A stretch of 64,000 bases of DNA. Origin: Cristatella mucedo. Its lineage: Eukaryota > Bryozoa > Phylactolaemata > Cristatellidae. Location: the NCBI GenBank assembly GCA_009760855.2, contig WPIO01000023.1:320001-384000 (forward strand), in the 5' to 3' direction. The notes below the pieces were generated by a model. The model saw only the letters and a program-made list of their open reading frames with translations. It did not search any database and was not told where the DNA came from. Both the position numbers and the translations under genes were made by a program. Positions within the stretch are counted from its first letter, which is position 1. Each line of letters opens with the position of its first letter. Positions 54,769 to 64,000 of the stretch are shown one piece after another.

Positions 54769-57702
54769 TCAGACGTAACGTATCTCGGCTGCTGCCGCTG
54801 ACAGAACGACGTCACCGTCGACAAAGAACTTGCCGGTGCACATGCGCCGCTTGGCGAACGACAGCCGGTAACCGTTGCCGACAAGCTCGAAGTCCACGCC
54901 GGACACGGTGGTGCCCTCGCACACGAACTGCACCGCCACCGGTGCCGCGGCGGAGGCCGAGGCCGGTGACGGCACGGCGCCGCCGGCCAGCTCGAAGCGA
55001 GCCTGCACCCTGCCCGCGCTGCTTGCTCCCGACGGCTGCAGCTCGTCAAGCTTCCACCGCGCCTTGCGGTGCTCGCTCGACCACTGGCCTTCGGGCACCG
55101 CCTGCATGCTGGTGACGTCGCCGTCGACGGGCACGACGAACGACACGTTGCCGAGCGGCAGCGGCCGCGAGAGGCCTGGGGCGTTGTACGCGTACTCGAG
55201 CATGAAGTCGAGGCGCGTCGCCTCGCGACGCCAGAGGGCGCGCGCCCGAAGCGGCAGCCCGTCGGCATCGGCCGGCTTCAGCACATACTTGGCCACGTCG
55301 ACGTTGAAGTAGGGTGCTGTGCGACTCTCGGCCAGTTTGGCGCGAAGGTGGTCGACCAGGGCGGCCATCGAGAACGCGTACGTCGCGCAGCCGTCGTCTC
55401 GCTCCAAGGCAGTCGGTGCAACGAGCCGCTCGTTGACCTGCCACTCCTCGAGCCTTCTCACGTTGACCAGCTTAAAGACGAGCGGCGGTGGCGGCGAGCT
55501 ACTAATGCTGCCGCCTCCGCCATCGGCCAGAAGCTTGGCAACGACGGCAGCCGGCAGCGAGATCATTACATCGCCGGTCGTGCGCACCGTCGCAGCCGCT
55601 GGCCGCTGCTGGCCAACGCTGGCAGCGGCAAAGGTGGCAGCCGCCTTCAGGTGGGCGTCAACCACCTCGGTCAAGGCAACGGCTATCGGCATCACCTCGC
55701 CGGTCGCAACGCTGCACATTGGGCTAGGCCCACGCGACAACGACAGTGGCGGCATGATCAAGGCTCCTCCTCCACCGCCCGCTCCAAGCAAGTCGGCACT
55801 TCCACTACGCTGCTGCTGCTGCTGCTGCAGCAGCGGACTCGAGCAGCCAGGCACCGAGGTGGCCTGCCGGGTGCTCAGCGTGCCAACAATGATGTCTCGC
55901 CGCGACGGCGGCCGCGGCAGGCCCGGTACGATGGCTGCAGAGGCAGCGGTGGCAGCTGAGGCGGCAAAGCCGGCGGCAGCTTGCTCGTGCGACCCTGCAG
56001 CCGACCTCCTCTCGAGTGGCGATTGCCACAAGCGCTCGACCTCTCTGTCCTCGGTCGAGCTGCTATCAGTACTGCCCGGTACCACCGTTGCAGCGGCTCC
56101 GCCGCCGCTGCTGCCCGACAGCGAAGCCGCGCTAAGGCGACCGCTGTCGGGCGTGACGGGCACGCTGGCGCCCGATCCTTTGGCGAGCTGCAAGTTGAGT
56201 CCGAGCAGATCCCTGACCGACACGCTCGACGATGACTCGCTTCCGGTGCCCAGGCTGCTGCCGCCACTGGTGCCAAAGCCAGCCTTGCCGCTGCCACCAC
56301 CGGCTGTAGTGGCAGCATCGCCTAGCTTGCCCCTGCCCCCGAGGCGCTCGTGTGCCATGCTGCCACTGCCGCCAGCTGCAGCAGCAGCTACGACCGAGGC
56401 TAGCTGCGTGGACGACAGCCTCGGCGGCAGCTTGTACTCACTGCTGCCGCCACCTCCTGCACCACTGACGTGGTCGATCGGCTTGATCTCGACCTTGATT
56501 TTGGTGCGCCCGCGCTCGCCGTCCGAGCCGCCGCTGTCAGTGTCTGAGTCCCAGCTGTCCTCGTCCTTGGGAGTCTCGTCCTTGCGGATCGTGTAGCCAT
56601 CGTCGTCCACCTCGGGCAGGCTGCTCTTACTCTGCGCGTCAAGCGAGTCGCCGTCCTTCGACTCGCCGTTCGCCGAGCCGCTGCGCTGCGCTCCGCCGGC
56701 GCCGCCCGGCTGCTGCGCTTGCTGCTGCTTCTGCTTCTTGCCGCGCCGCTTCTTCAGTATGCCCGGTATGATGATGTGCATCGTGGCGCTGCCTGCCGAG
56801 CTGCCGCCGGCAGAATCGTCCTTCTTAACGGCGCTGCCTCCATCTGCGTCCTCCGGCGGCGCGGCCAGCTTGGGCAGCAGCGACATGTCGACCTCCTCGA
56901 ACTCGGCCACAGGGGGCCGGTCGGCGCCGGTGCGCTTGGATTCGACGAGCTCTTGGAGCAGCTTGGCGACGTTGAGCTGCACGACGTTGCTGTGGAACTC
57001 GTAGTACATCTCGCCGATCTCAACGTGCTTCTGCTCGCGCGAGCCTGCGAACGCTTTCAGGAAGCCGAGCATCTGCGTCAGGTGCGCCTCCTCCTGCTCC
57101 TGGAACGCCCTGCACGAGTCTGCCATCTTGCTCTGGAACTCCTCGCGAGCCACGTTGTACTTTGCCACGGCGGTCTTGTACTCGTCGGTCGCCTTCTTAA
57201 ATTCTGCGTCTATCTTGTCGGCCTTCTTCACCGATGCGTGTTCCTTTCGCGCCTTGCAGTACTCGGCGAACTTGGACTGATACGCCTCCTTGCTCTTCTG
57301 CAGCGCCACCGTTATGTGCTGCATCGTCTGCACGACCTCGACGGTCGACGTCTGCGAGTCCTTGACCGCCTTGTGCTTTTTGACCTGGCCGTCGGAGTAC
57401 TTGAATATCTCCTTGCCCATGTCTTGCCACTGCTTCGACATGTCCTGGTGAGCCTGCGCGAGCTTCTCGAAGGAAGCTTTGACGACGGGCCACACCGAAG
57501 CGAAAGAGCCCGCCACCAAATAGGCCCCGGCCGACTTCGCCAGGCGCTGCAGCGACTTCGAGTACTGCTCCTCACAGGCGGCGTACTGCCGGATGAAGTC
57601 CCACCAGTCTTTGCTGGTTTGCTCGCCACATTTCATGTTCTGATACAGAACATCGTAGCCGTTGTGCTTCTCGCCCCAAAAGTTTTCCTCGAAGCGTGCC
57701 AT
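54769..57702 (-). CDS. FCHO: FCHO-type muniscin (F-BAR and mu-homology domains), intronless, 977 codons
   Basis: FCHO proteins bend the plasma membrane and start clathrin-coated pits by recruiting AP-2, Eps15 and intersectin. Residues about 1-260 are an F-BAR domain: FEENFWGEKHNGYDVLYQNM at the start, then SKSLQRLAKSAGAY, VQTMQHITVALQKSKE, EEAHLTQMLGFLKAF and ESKRTGADRP. Residues about 270-660 are low-complexity linker (Ser, Gly, Ala, acidic runs, a Gln tract near 55811-55835), as in other muniscins. The last ~270 residues form the mu-homology domain, ending VSGVDFELVGNGYRLSF and KFFVDGD, a muniscin signature. Length slightly exceeds vertebrate FCHO1/2 (about 810-890). ATG lies in an AACCATGG context. 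One uninterrupted exon is unusual for this family. Whether it is closer to FCHO1 or FCHO2 cannot be said. Confidence 0.95.
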   Translation of the reverse strand: MARFEENFWGEKHNGYDVLYQNMKCGEQTSKDWWDFIRQYAACEEQYSKSLQRLAKSAGAYLVAGSFASVWPVVKASFEKLAQAHQDMSKQWQDMGKEIFKYSDGQVKKHKAVKDSQTSTVEVVQTMQHITVALQKSKEAYQSKFAEYCKARKEHASVKKADKIDAEFKKATDEYKTAVAKYNVAREEFQSKMADSCRAFQEQEEAHLTQMLGFLKAFAGSREQKHVEIGEMYYEFHSNVVQLNVAKLLQELVESKRTGADRPPVAEFEEVDMSLLPKLAAPPEDADGGSAVKKDDSAGGSSAGSATMHIIIPGILKKRRGKKQKQQQAQQPGGAGGAQRSGSANGESKDGDSLDAQSKSSLPEVDDDGYTIRKDETPKDEDSWDSDTDSGGSDGERGRTKIKVEIKPIDHVSGAGGGGSSEYKLPPRLSSTQLASVVAAAAAGGSGSMAHERLGGRGKLGDAATTAGGGSGKAGFGTSGGSSLGTGSESSSSVSVRDLLGLNLQLAKGSGASVPVTPDSGRLSAASLSGSSGGGAAATVVPGSTDSSSTEDREVERLWQSPLERRSAAGSHEQAAAGFAASAATAASAAIVPGLPRPPSRRDIIVGTLSTRQATSVPGCSSPLLQQQQQQRSGSADLLGAGGGGGALIMPPLSLSRGPSPMCSVATGEVMPIAVALTEVVDAHLKAAATFAAASVGQQRPAAATVRTTGDVMISLPAAVVAKLLADGGGGSISSSPPPPLVFKLVNVRRLEEWQVNERLVAPTALERDDGCATYAFSMAALVDHLRAKLAESRTAPYFNVDVAKYVLKPADADGLPLRARALWRREATRLDFMLEYAYNAPGLSRPLPLGNVSFVVPVDGDVTSMQAVPEGQWSSEHRKARWKLDELQPSGASSAGRVQARFELAGGAVPSPASASAAAPVAVQFVCEGTTVSGVDFELVGNGYRLSFAKRRMCTGKFFVDGDVVLSAAAAEIRYV

Positions 57703-58485
57703 GGTTGCAACGGCACGGCCACTTTACCCGCCGAGTACGCCCATGTAGGCGGAAGGCACTTACGATACGGCTAAGGTATCTCGGCGTTGTCTACGCTTCC
57801 GGTTACGTATGCGTAGCTCTTGTGTGGTGAAGTACGGTAAAGGCGGCCCTTCGCGCGCCCGTTCTCCTCGCCGGCTCTCTCGACGCTGCTGCGGCAGAGG
57901 CGGCCAAGTGCGGACCGTATAAAGACTCGCGTAGTTCCGAGTTCGGCGGGGTGATAAAGCCTCAGATAGCCTCCGTGCGAGCGCCGTCCAGCAGTGCGCC
58001 AAACCGAGCAACGGGACTGGCGTTCCCTAGTCGAGCCTATGGTTTTCTTTACTTGGCCTGCTAAGACGCTCGTCTATGAGGCATTTTCATGTTATAGCGA
58101 CATCATATAAAGATATTTATTGCCTAACCTTTATGACGAAGCGGTAATACAGACCTTAAACATTCAGTGTTATCTCACCGTAACCCTCGCTAGATAGTAG
58201 GATAGGACAAAACGTGCGGCTAGTCCCTAAGTAGTCACGTATCGCATTCTCCCAAGTCTTACTCTCGAAGAATTAACTGGCAGATAAGTTTTTTAAGGTT
58301 GGCTGAATTCGCAGGATTTTCCCTTTTCAGCTTATCGACAAGTGAGTTGCAGTAGGGGAATTCATTTCTTGAGCTCGCAGCTACCGAGTATAGCTAGAAC
58401 GTGCGAACATTTTTATTCCGGACGTTAAGGTGTAGGCGATACTTCCGAAAATTGGGATCGCGCGTACAGTCAGTCGAGGGAACTG
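57703..58485. promoter_or_regulatory. 5' flank of FCHO (promoter region inferred)
   Basis: The segment 57703-58020 is GC-rich with many CpG and lies directly upstream of the FCHO start. No TATA box is visible. This is inference from position and composition only. Confidence 0.3.
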
Positions 58486-58489
58486 CGAA

Positions 58490-58675
58490 GGAAATAAATA
58501 CTCGCTGATTTAACTGCCTCTTTTTGTATAGCGACTGAAGAGCCTTTACGGCTATCACTACCGCTTGCAGTAGCGATAAAGGATCGCCCACCGCAGGATT
58601 CGAAACCACGACCTCGGGGCCAAAGTCGTGAAAAGCAACCGCCTTACGTTGTGTGCCATCACGGCTCACCAGGAA
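58490..58675 (-). repeat. SINE1 copy, best-preserved tRNA-like head
   Basis: Minus strand reads GGTGAGCCGTGATGGCACAC, GTAAGGCGGTTGCTTTTCAC, then GAGGTCGTGGTTTCGAATCC (B box), GCGGTAGTGATAGCCGTAAA and GAGGCAGTTAAATCAGCGAG. The B-box GTTTCGAATCC is close to the tRNA consensus. Confidence 0.8.
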
Positions 58676-58764
58676 AAGGAATGAATGGTGCCTTTAGGCA
58701 CTCTCAAAGATCTGGGCGGCAGCTGCGCTGTAAAATATTCGCACGCAAGTCTGCAGCCAACTAA

Positions 58765-59520
58765 ATAATAATAATGTAATAATACATTTGCAATAGCACC
58801 CTCAGAGAACCCAATCTCTTTCAAGGCACTTCACATTTTCTGCAAAGGAAGCGAGATCGAATGGTTAGTGACATGCTCAATAAAAACATGCATAGCATGG
58901 ATAGAGGTGACATGCACATGGCTCCCAAAGCCTGGAACTCCCTCCCGACCTGCGTCAGAACATCCCCTGGCCTGACCGTATTTAAAAAGAACTTAAAAAC
59001 ACCTATTTAGGACAGCATTTAGTGGGTCCCTGTGATTCGTCCTTCATGTGCTTATGCGTGCTGACACTGCATGCTACCACTAACCAAATTTGCACGCTGA
59101 CCCTGTGCATGTCACCCCTAACCATGTTATTCATGTTGTTTATCAAGCATGATATTACTCACCATTCAATCGCGTTTCCCTTTGCAGCAAATGTAAAGCA
59201 CCTAGAGAGAGATTGAGTTCTCTGGGAGCGCTTTATCAAGTGCATTATTATTATTATTATTATGGTCAGCGTGCAAATATGGTTAGTGACAGGTCGGCGA
59301 GCAGTGGTGGCATGTGGCAACTGTGACGCTCACGACAGACAATCCCGGCTGCAGAGTTTTGCATTAACTGTAAGCGCCTGATTGCACAGGCCGGTAGATC
59401 GGCAAGCAGTGAGTTACAGATGTCGAGACGGGATGTCACAAATGCATGGACCAATTTAGATGTGGCATCCCTGTCAAAAAAGCACACATTTTTGCAAAGC
59501 TGTGTAGCAGAGCTATGATT
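58765..59520 (-). mobile_element. LINE-A copy (host of a nested insertion)
   Basis: The tail (AATAATAATG, CACCCTCAGAGAACCCAATC) runs from 58765 to 58921. The element resumes at 59262 (GGTCAGCGTGCAAATATGGT) and runs through a deleted interior to the [20 protein letters not shown] coding region. The gap is a second LINE-A in the opposite direction. Confidence 0.8.
58922..59261 (+). mobile_element. LINE-A insertion nested in an inverted LINE-A, with ATGG target duplication
   Basis: It starts CTCCCAAAGCCTGGAACTCC (APKAWNSLP region), followed by the full 3' UTR, AAAGCACCTAGAGAGAGATT and (ATT)n. ATGG occurs at both 58918-58921 and 59262-59265. A 5'-truncated, recent copy. Confidence 0.85.
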
Positions 59521-60019
59521 TTGTAGAATATTAGCTCCCGGCTTGACTGCGTGCAAGCTTTCCTGTCGGCAGCAACTGGACTATTGCATGAGATCGGCGG
59601 GTGAGTTCAAGCTGAAAGTGAACAGACGTCACAAACGCCTCTACAGTCTTCGCAACAGCAGGGCCTCGTTCAGGCCGATGGTCTCGGCGATCGCGTCCCC
59701 AAGACCCTTCGCTCTGTCTTCAATGCCAGAGAGAATCACCGGGCACCGGCAGGATGGCGACTAGCAAAAGCCAGCTTGCATCGTTATCTTGTGGCTGGCT
59801 CGCTCGCTCGTGCCAATAAGCTGGTAGCGATTTTTCGTGCGTTACTTGTGGCAGCAAAGGCCCTTGGAGGCGAAATCGCGTGGCTAGCTCATTTTCACTC
59901 AACCGCTCACAGTATTATGCTATTGCCTCTGTTCGGAGCTGCCGGCAGGTAGCTCATATGACGACTGCGAGATTTCTGCCACCGAAATTGGCGATTGAAC
60001 GGTAGGACGAGGGGAGTAG
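59521..60019. other. No gene seen
   Basis: About 500 bp between two LINE-A copies with no recognised feature. Confidence 0.35.
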
Positions 60020-60021
60020 AA

Positions 60022-60378
60022 ATAATAGTAATAATAATAATAATGCACTTGATAAAGTGCCATGAGAGAACTCAATCTCTTTCTAGTTGCTTTACATTTG
60101 TTTCAAAGGGAAACGTGATTGAATGCTTCATAATAACATGCTTGATAAAAAACATGAATAACATGGTTAGGGGCGTGCGCAACGTCAGCATGCAAGTGTG
60201 GTTAGTGGCAGCACGCATAAGCACCTGAAAGATGAATCGCAGGGACCCACTAAAGGCTGTCCTAATTAGGCGTGTTTTAAAGTTCTTTTTAAATGTGGTC
60301 AAGTCAGGGGATGTTCTGACGCAAGTCAGTCGGGAGTGAGTTCCAGGCTTTGGGAGCATACGTACTAAAAGCACGAGC
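60022..60378 (-). mobile_element. LINE-A 3' fragment upstream of MSH2
   Basis: AATAATAATAATAATGCACT, then CATGAGAGAACTCAATCTCT, the 3' UTR and a short piece of the APKAWNSL coding region, ending at about 60378. It stops about 400 bp before the MSH2 ATG. Confidence 0.85.
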
Positions 60379-60775
60379 CTTCGTGCGCCATTTAGCCGTC
60401 CCGGTCCGCTCCCCTCGCAAGGCCGCCGCGAGGATCTCTTGTGAAGGGAGAGCCTTCTCAAGCAGCCGACCGACCATCAGCACTGCGGCTATTCATCTTT
60501 TACTTAGACAACTTTATAGGCGCAGAACTGCACTGCACATTTCAATGGCTAAGTTAACTCGCAGCCGAAACTTTTCCGTCGAGGTCGACCTCTTCCCCCC
60601 CCCTTATCGATACTCCTACGCAAGGTTAAAGAGGAGTGAGTCTACTCCGCGGAATCGGGGCACTGCTATTAGTCACCAGGCGCGCACAGCCGCGGCTCCG
60701 ACGGACACGGCGCCGCTTGATAGGCTGAGACTTGACCCGTGACCCGTCTCGTCAAAGCCCCTTTCCCGCGGCAGC
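60379..60775 (+). promoter_or_regulatory. 5' flank of MSH2 (promoter region inferred)
   Basis: GC-rich interval with CpG between a LINE-A fragment and the MSH2 start codon. No TATA box seen. Inferred from position only. Confidence 0.3.
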
Positions 60776-60788
60776 ATGGCTGGATCCG
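60776..60788 (+). CDS. MSH2: MSH2 exon 1 (13 coding nt)
   Basis: ATG GCT GGA TCC G|GTAAGT in a GCAGCATGG context. Encodes MAGS and the first base of Asp. The assignment rests on phase, position and the perfect donor. Confidence 0.75.
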
Positions 60789-63141
60789 GTAAGTCCGCAT
60801 GGCCCTGGCTGCAATAACGTTTCAAATTGTGCCCTTTTCCGCGGACCTGAAGCTGCACCGAATGTCCTGGCGCTGAAGTCGTGGACGTGCTGAATTGTGT
60901 GCAGGCTGTGCTGATATCGGCGGCCGCGACGTGTGCTAGCCGGGAACTCGTGCCGTGGCTGCTCGCGAGATCCGGGTCGCGGCCCTCGTGGTAGTTTTCG
61001 CGGGCCTGACTCAAGATGACGGAGGGCGGTGCGCCTGGCCCGCTATGTAGCCTAGAGCTATAGAGCTATAGAGCCTATTCTTATAGAGCCCGTATGCGCT
61101 TAGCGGCATAATTCAATTCGCAAATCCCCGCCAAGACACGTTGCCACAACGTGGCCGCCGCGAGTGGGGTCGTGCTCCACTTGGATGATTTCGGCTGCAA
61201 TCTTCCGCGCGGTGTGGCGCTCTGCTTGCTGCTGCGCGTTCTTGCGATGTCTCGCCGCACTTGCTACGTTCGCCCATACATCGCAGTACATATGTCAGCG
61301 CAAGGCCGCAATGCAGGATGCTTTCAGAGCACAGGGCTTACTATAGTTCGACTTCCATAAGACTAGATATACCAGACCGAGATATACCCAGGTATACCGC
61401 TTTGCGTGGAAGCCGCGTCAAGCGATGGCTTCGCTACTGGTGCAGTTGTATGCGCTGTCGCGACGCCGGCTGGCACTCTCGCGAATAGCACTCCGATCCC
61501 GGACATCGACATGCGATTCTATCTACTGGGCTCTGTATTTGCGGTGAGGTATATTATATTATATTAGGTATTATATAAATATTAGGTATTATATAAATAT
61601 TTATGATTTTATGTATATATTGTATATGTAAATTCACGCTCCTCATACTGCTGAAGCTGCATCTGATTAGTTTAAATAAGCCTGTTACTGGTTGCAGATG
61701 TCAACATTGGGTTGGCGAAGTTTTATACGCAACTTGGCCAAACTGTGAGTAAAAGGTGTCAGACGATCTCATGCACTATTTACTGTTGGTTTACACTGTT
61801 CATTAAAGCGTTGCCGATTGATCTTTTCTCTTGTAGAAGCCTAGTACTACAATTGCATTCTTCGATAGAGCGGTGAGTGCTTGTGCTAGCCGTTACAGCA
61901 CCTATCGTGTTCACTAGAGTTCGGCCCCCGTTTTGTGGTTGTCTTTTCCACCTATGCTATTCCAGCATGCTTGCAGGATGATAGGATATGGTTATATGAT
62001 TTGGACGTAATCTTCTTTCAGGAGTTCTACTCAATCTTTGGCTCAGATGCTACGTACCTTGCTCGCGAGATTAGGAAGTCATCCGGAGCTCTCAAACATG
62101 TGACTATCGGTAATTTACTCGTTTTGGCAGTAAGCCGGAGTGCCAGTGACCCCTTGGATCTTCAAGTCAGCCAGCTTGAACTTCAATCCTGAGCGGGCAT
62201 TATGATATAGCGTTTGCTCATGATGTTACAGTTGCGTTAGTTGGTGCTGTCATTTGCTCGTGGTGTCGCTTCACTAATTGCCAAGTTTCTTCATGCTATT
62301 TCATGAGGAAGATCTTCTCTGTGTTGCATATTGATCTGAGGCATAGGGAAGGTGGGCTGCCGGCTGTGTGGCACCTTTAATTTGATCCAACAAGGTACTC
62401 CACAAGAATGTCATCCACAATGCTTGACTTGGACTCAGTCAAAGTAGAGCTCTCTTCTTAAAAAGGTCTAGTCCCTTATAATAATTTTTTCTGGCTATGT
62501 AATGTAATGTAGTTTTGCCCTTGATATGGAGCGAAATTGACGAATGGTAGCACACGTACGAGCCTGCAAGTGTATACTAGTGCCCGGTTTCGATGGCAGA
62601 ATGAGGCATTGTGCTGTTTGCTAGTTGTAGCAAATTGTTCCCTCGTGTCAGCTCCTAAGCTGCCTGTGCAGAGGGAGACCTTTGCCATGCAGCAACGTGC
62701 GTATGAACTCCATCACCTCCGTGACTGTGTCAAACTACTCTCCAACTGCCGACTATGGCACATCTTTTTCAGCGGTCCTGAACTGCTACTTCTATGCTAC
62801 TCACTACCTCAACTGCTCTCCTGACTCTGCTATGCTTCCCACTTTCTCTTTGTTGCGTGAGACGAAGTCTGTTGGCTACCGAATGCGTACCGAAAGCCGC
62901 TTAGGCTATGAGTGTGCTATACAAAACTCTCCTGCGTAACACCCACATGGTCTTTATGACTTTGTGGAGTTACTGACGGAGATACATTAATCTGGTTCCA
63001 GGAGATCGGAAAGTGGACTATCTGACGCTTAATAAGAACCAGTTTGAGACCGTCGTGAAGGAATTACTTTTGGTCAGACTGTACCGGGTCGAAGTCTATC
63101 AGTCTCTGTCCAAGACTGGTGACTGGAAGGTTGCATACCAA
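60776..63141 (+). CDS. MSH2: DNA mismatch repair protein MSH2, amino-terminal 108 codons (continues beyond the window)
   Basis: MSH2 pairs with MSH6 or MSH3 to recognise mismatches. Exons are 60776-60788, 61698-61744, 61837-61872, 62022-62109 and 63002-63141, with phases 1, 0, 0, 1, 0, all consistent. The product begins MAGSDVNIGLAKFY. It continues KPSTTIAFFDRAEFYSIFGS (compare [20 protein letters not shown] of human MSH2), then LAREIRKSSGALKHV and NQFETVVKELLLVRLYRVEV. This is the mismatch-binding MutS domain I. The rest (connector, lever, clamp, ATPase) must lie to the right. Donors are GTAAGT, GTGAGT, GTGAGT, GTAATT and GTGAGT. Confidence 0.93.
61698..61744 (+). CDS. MSH2: MSH2 exon 2
   Basis: The acceptor TTACTGGTTGCAG precedes AT GTC AAC; ends GGC CAA ACT|GTGAGT. 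Encodes VNIGLAKFYTQLGQT, matching the FxxFF stretch before EKP in other MSH2 proteins. Confidence 0.85.
61837..61872 (+). CDS. MSH2: MSH2 exon 3 (36 nt)
   Basis: TCTTTTCTCTTGTAG precedes AAG CCT; ends AGA GCG|GTGAGT. Encodes KPSTTIAFFDRA, the conserved FDR region of MutS domain I. Confidence 0.92.
62022..62109 (+). CDS. MSH2: MSH2 exon 4
   Basis: TAATCTTCTTTCAG precedes GAG TTC TAC; ends ACT ATC G|GTAATT. Encodes EFYSIFGSDATYLAREIRKS and ALKHVTI. Confidence 0.92.
62690..62992 (+). mobile_element. LINE-B 3' end in MSH2 intron 4
   Basis: GACTATGGCACATCTTTTTC, CTGAACTGCTACTTCTATGC, GAGACGAAGTCTGTTGGCTA and GGAGTTACTGACGGAGATAC match the LINE-B 3' region at 44.4-44.6 kb. It ends about 10 bp before the acceptor of exon 5. 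Confidence 0.88.
63002..63141 (+). CDS. MSH2: MSH2 exon 5
   Basis: AATCTGGTTCCAG precedes GA GAT CGG; ends GCA TAC CAA|GTGAGT. Encodes LNKNQFETVVKELLLVRLYR, VEVY and GDWKVAYQ, close to the family sequence. Confidence 0.95.
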
Positions 63142-64000
63142 GTGAGTATGCTATACCACAGCACCTGCAGAGCAGCAGAGGTTGCAAGAATGGCAGCGGC
63201 TGCAGCAGCAACACAGCAGCGGCTGCAGCCGAGCTGCGGCAGATTGATGCGAGCTAATCGACGACATCAAATGTCTATCAAAGCTTGTGTGCCTTTGCAA
63301 TCCTTCATGGTCAGTTAGTGTGTTGTCTTGTACTTTATCGAAAGCAGCTGATTAGACCTGTATTTACATTGACTTTCTTCCTTGCTTGACACCGACTCGG
63401 TGGCGATTTCCCTTTGGTTTGGGCTGCTGCATCATTAGATCTTGGCAGGTGGAGCCAAATCGGCCGACTGTAACAAAGTAGAAGCTGCTTCTACTTAAAC
63501 CTCCTTGCTGTACCCGCCGACCAATCGCAACTCTAGGGTTTGTCACATACACCCCGACCCAAACAACAATGGGTGACAGTTGCTCAGTTAAGTTTTAAGC
63601 TGTGTTTGCACTATTGACTTTCTTCCGTACCGACGCTGACTTTCCTCCAAGGACTTTCGGGCGTTTACACTATCGATTTGATGGCCGACTTAGTCCTGCC
63701 CACAATGCCCTGTTCTAGTGCGGGAGGCCGGCATGAAAGAGGGTTTCCCCAGAAAGCTGCAAAGCCATCACCCACAGAAGTTGAGTTTGCCACTGCAGTC
63801 ATCATTGTAAAGTAGTATGAAAAGAATATAAAGAAAAAGAAGATTAGCTTATAATAAAAAATCTTTTCTGGGAAAGTGCATAGGGTTAAGTAATGTGTGT
63901 CGTTAAGGGTGTGATAATGTATAGTGCTAAGCTATGTGCACTGTTACGTGTTTGATGGTGGATTCCATAAACAGACGCATGACGTCTTTTTTGTAGAGAA
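63142..64000 (+). other. MSH2 intron 5 (continues beyond the window)
   Basis: No further MSH2 exon is visible. A short GCAGCGGCTGCAGC tract lies near 63190-63240. Confidence 0.6.

Noticed and set aside
55319-56596. 425-codon plus-strand open frame opposite FCHO
   Set aside because: Composition-driven shadow of a GC-rich real gene. It has no domain and is rich in Pro, Ala, Ser and Leu. The same applies to 56719-57774 and 55069-55959.

Overview
This window is nuclear DNA from an animal, most likely an invertebrate. The evidence is spliced genes with GT-AG introns for metazoan proteins (a muniscin of the FCHO type, mitochondrial pyruvate carrier MPC1, mismatch-repair MSH2, a folate-receptor-like secreted protein, and complement-control/EGF membrane proteins), plus abundant L2-like LINEs, tRNA-derived SINEs, a Ty3/Gypsy remnant, a hAT/SPIN-like element and long microsatellites. 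The phylum cannot be fixed from the sequence alone. Genes occupy a small part of the 64 kb; repeats and unexplained non-coding DNA fill the rest. All spliced models below were built by hand from splice signals, codon phase and domain logic.

Layout. 92-268 (+): terminal coding exon of an unrecognised gene that enters from the left. 2295-14213 (-): a CCP (sushi)/EGF type I membrane protein locus with two sets of 5' exons. A proximal set (signal peptide at 6462) and a distal set (signal peptide at 14213) can both be joined in phase to one shared transmembrane exon at 2295-2568. Repeat insertions lie between the distal exons. 20645-23175 (-): complete MPC1, whose reading frame is only restored by a 4-nt microexon followed by a 16-nt microexon. 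30903-41237 (-): a five-exon folate-receptor-like gene with a signal peptide, a cysteine-rich domain and a GPI-type hydrophobic tail; its last intron uses a GC donor. 42.1-46.9 kb (-): a decayed Ty3/Gypsy retrotransposon (protease, RT, RNase H, integrase in order) broken by a LINE and a SINE. 47.9-48.1 kb: a 190-bp SPIN-like hAT element with an 8-bp target duplication. 48.8-50.1 kb: a probable solo LTR containing a ~121-bp tandem repeat. 54769-57702 (-): an intronless 977-codon FCHO gene. 60776 to beyond the right edge (+): the first five coding exons of MSH2, divergent from FCHO.

Mobile elements. Two L2-like LINE families recur. LINE-A has a 3' hairpin followed by (ATT)n. LINE-B ends in GATACATTA-like repeats. 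One tRNA-derived SINE family (called SINE2 here) carries a 3' end that matches the LINE-A tail, so it is probably mobilised by LINE-A. A second tRNA-like SINE family (SINE1) has a different 3' end. Several insertions are nested, and two LINE-B 3' ends lie within about 12 bp of splice sites of host exons.

The genes do not form a pathway. FCHO (endocytosis), MPC1 (pyruvate import), MSH2 (DNA repair) and the secreted or membrane proteins are independent loci. Family assignments are from recognition of conserved residues, not from a database search.
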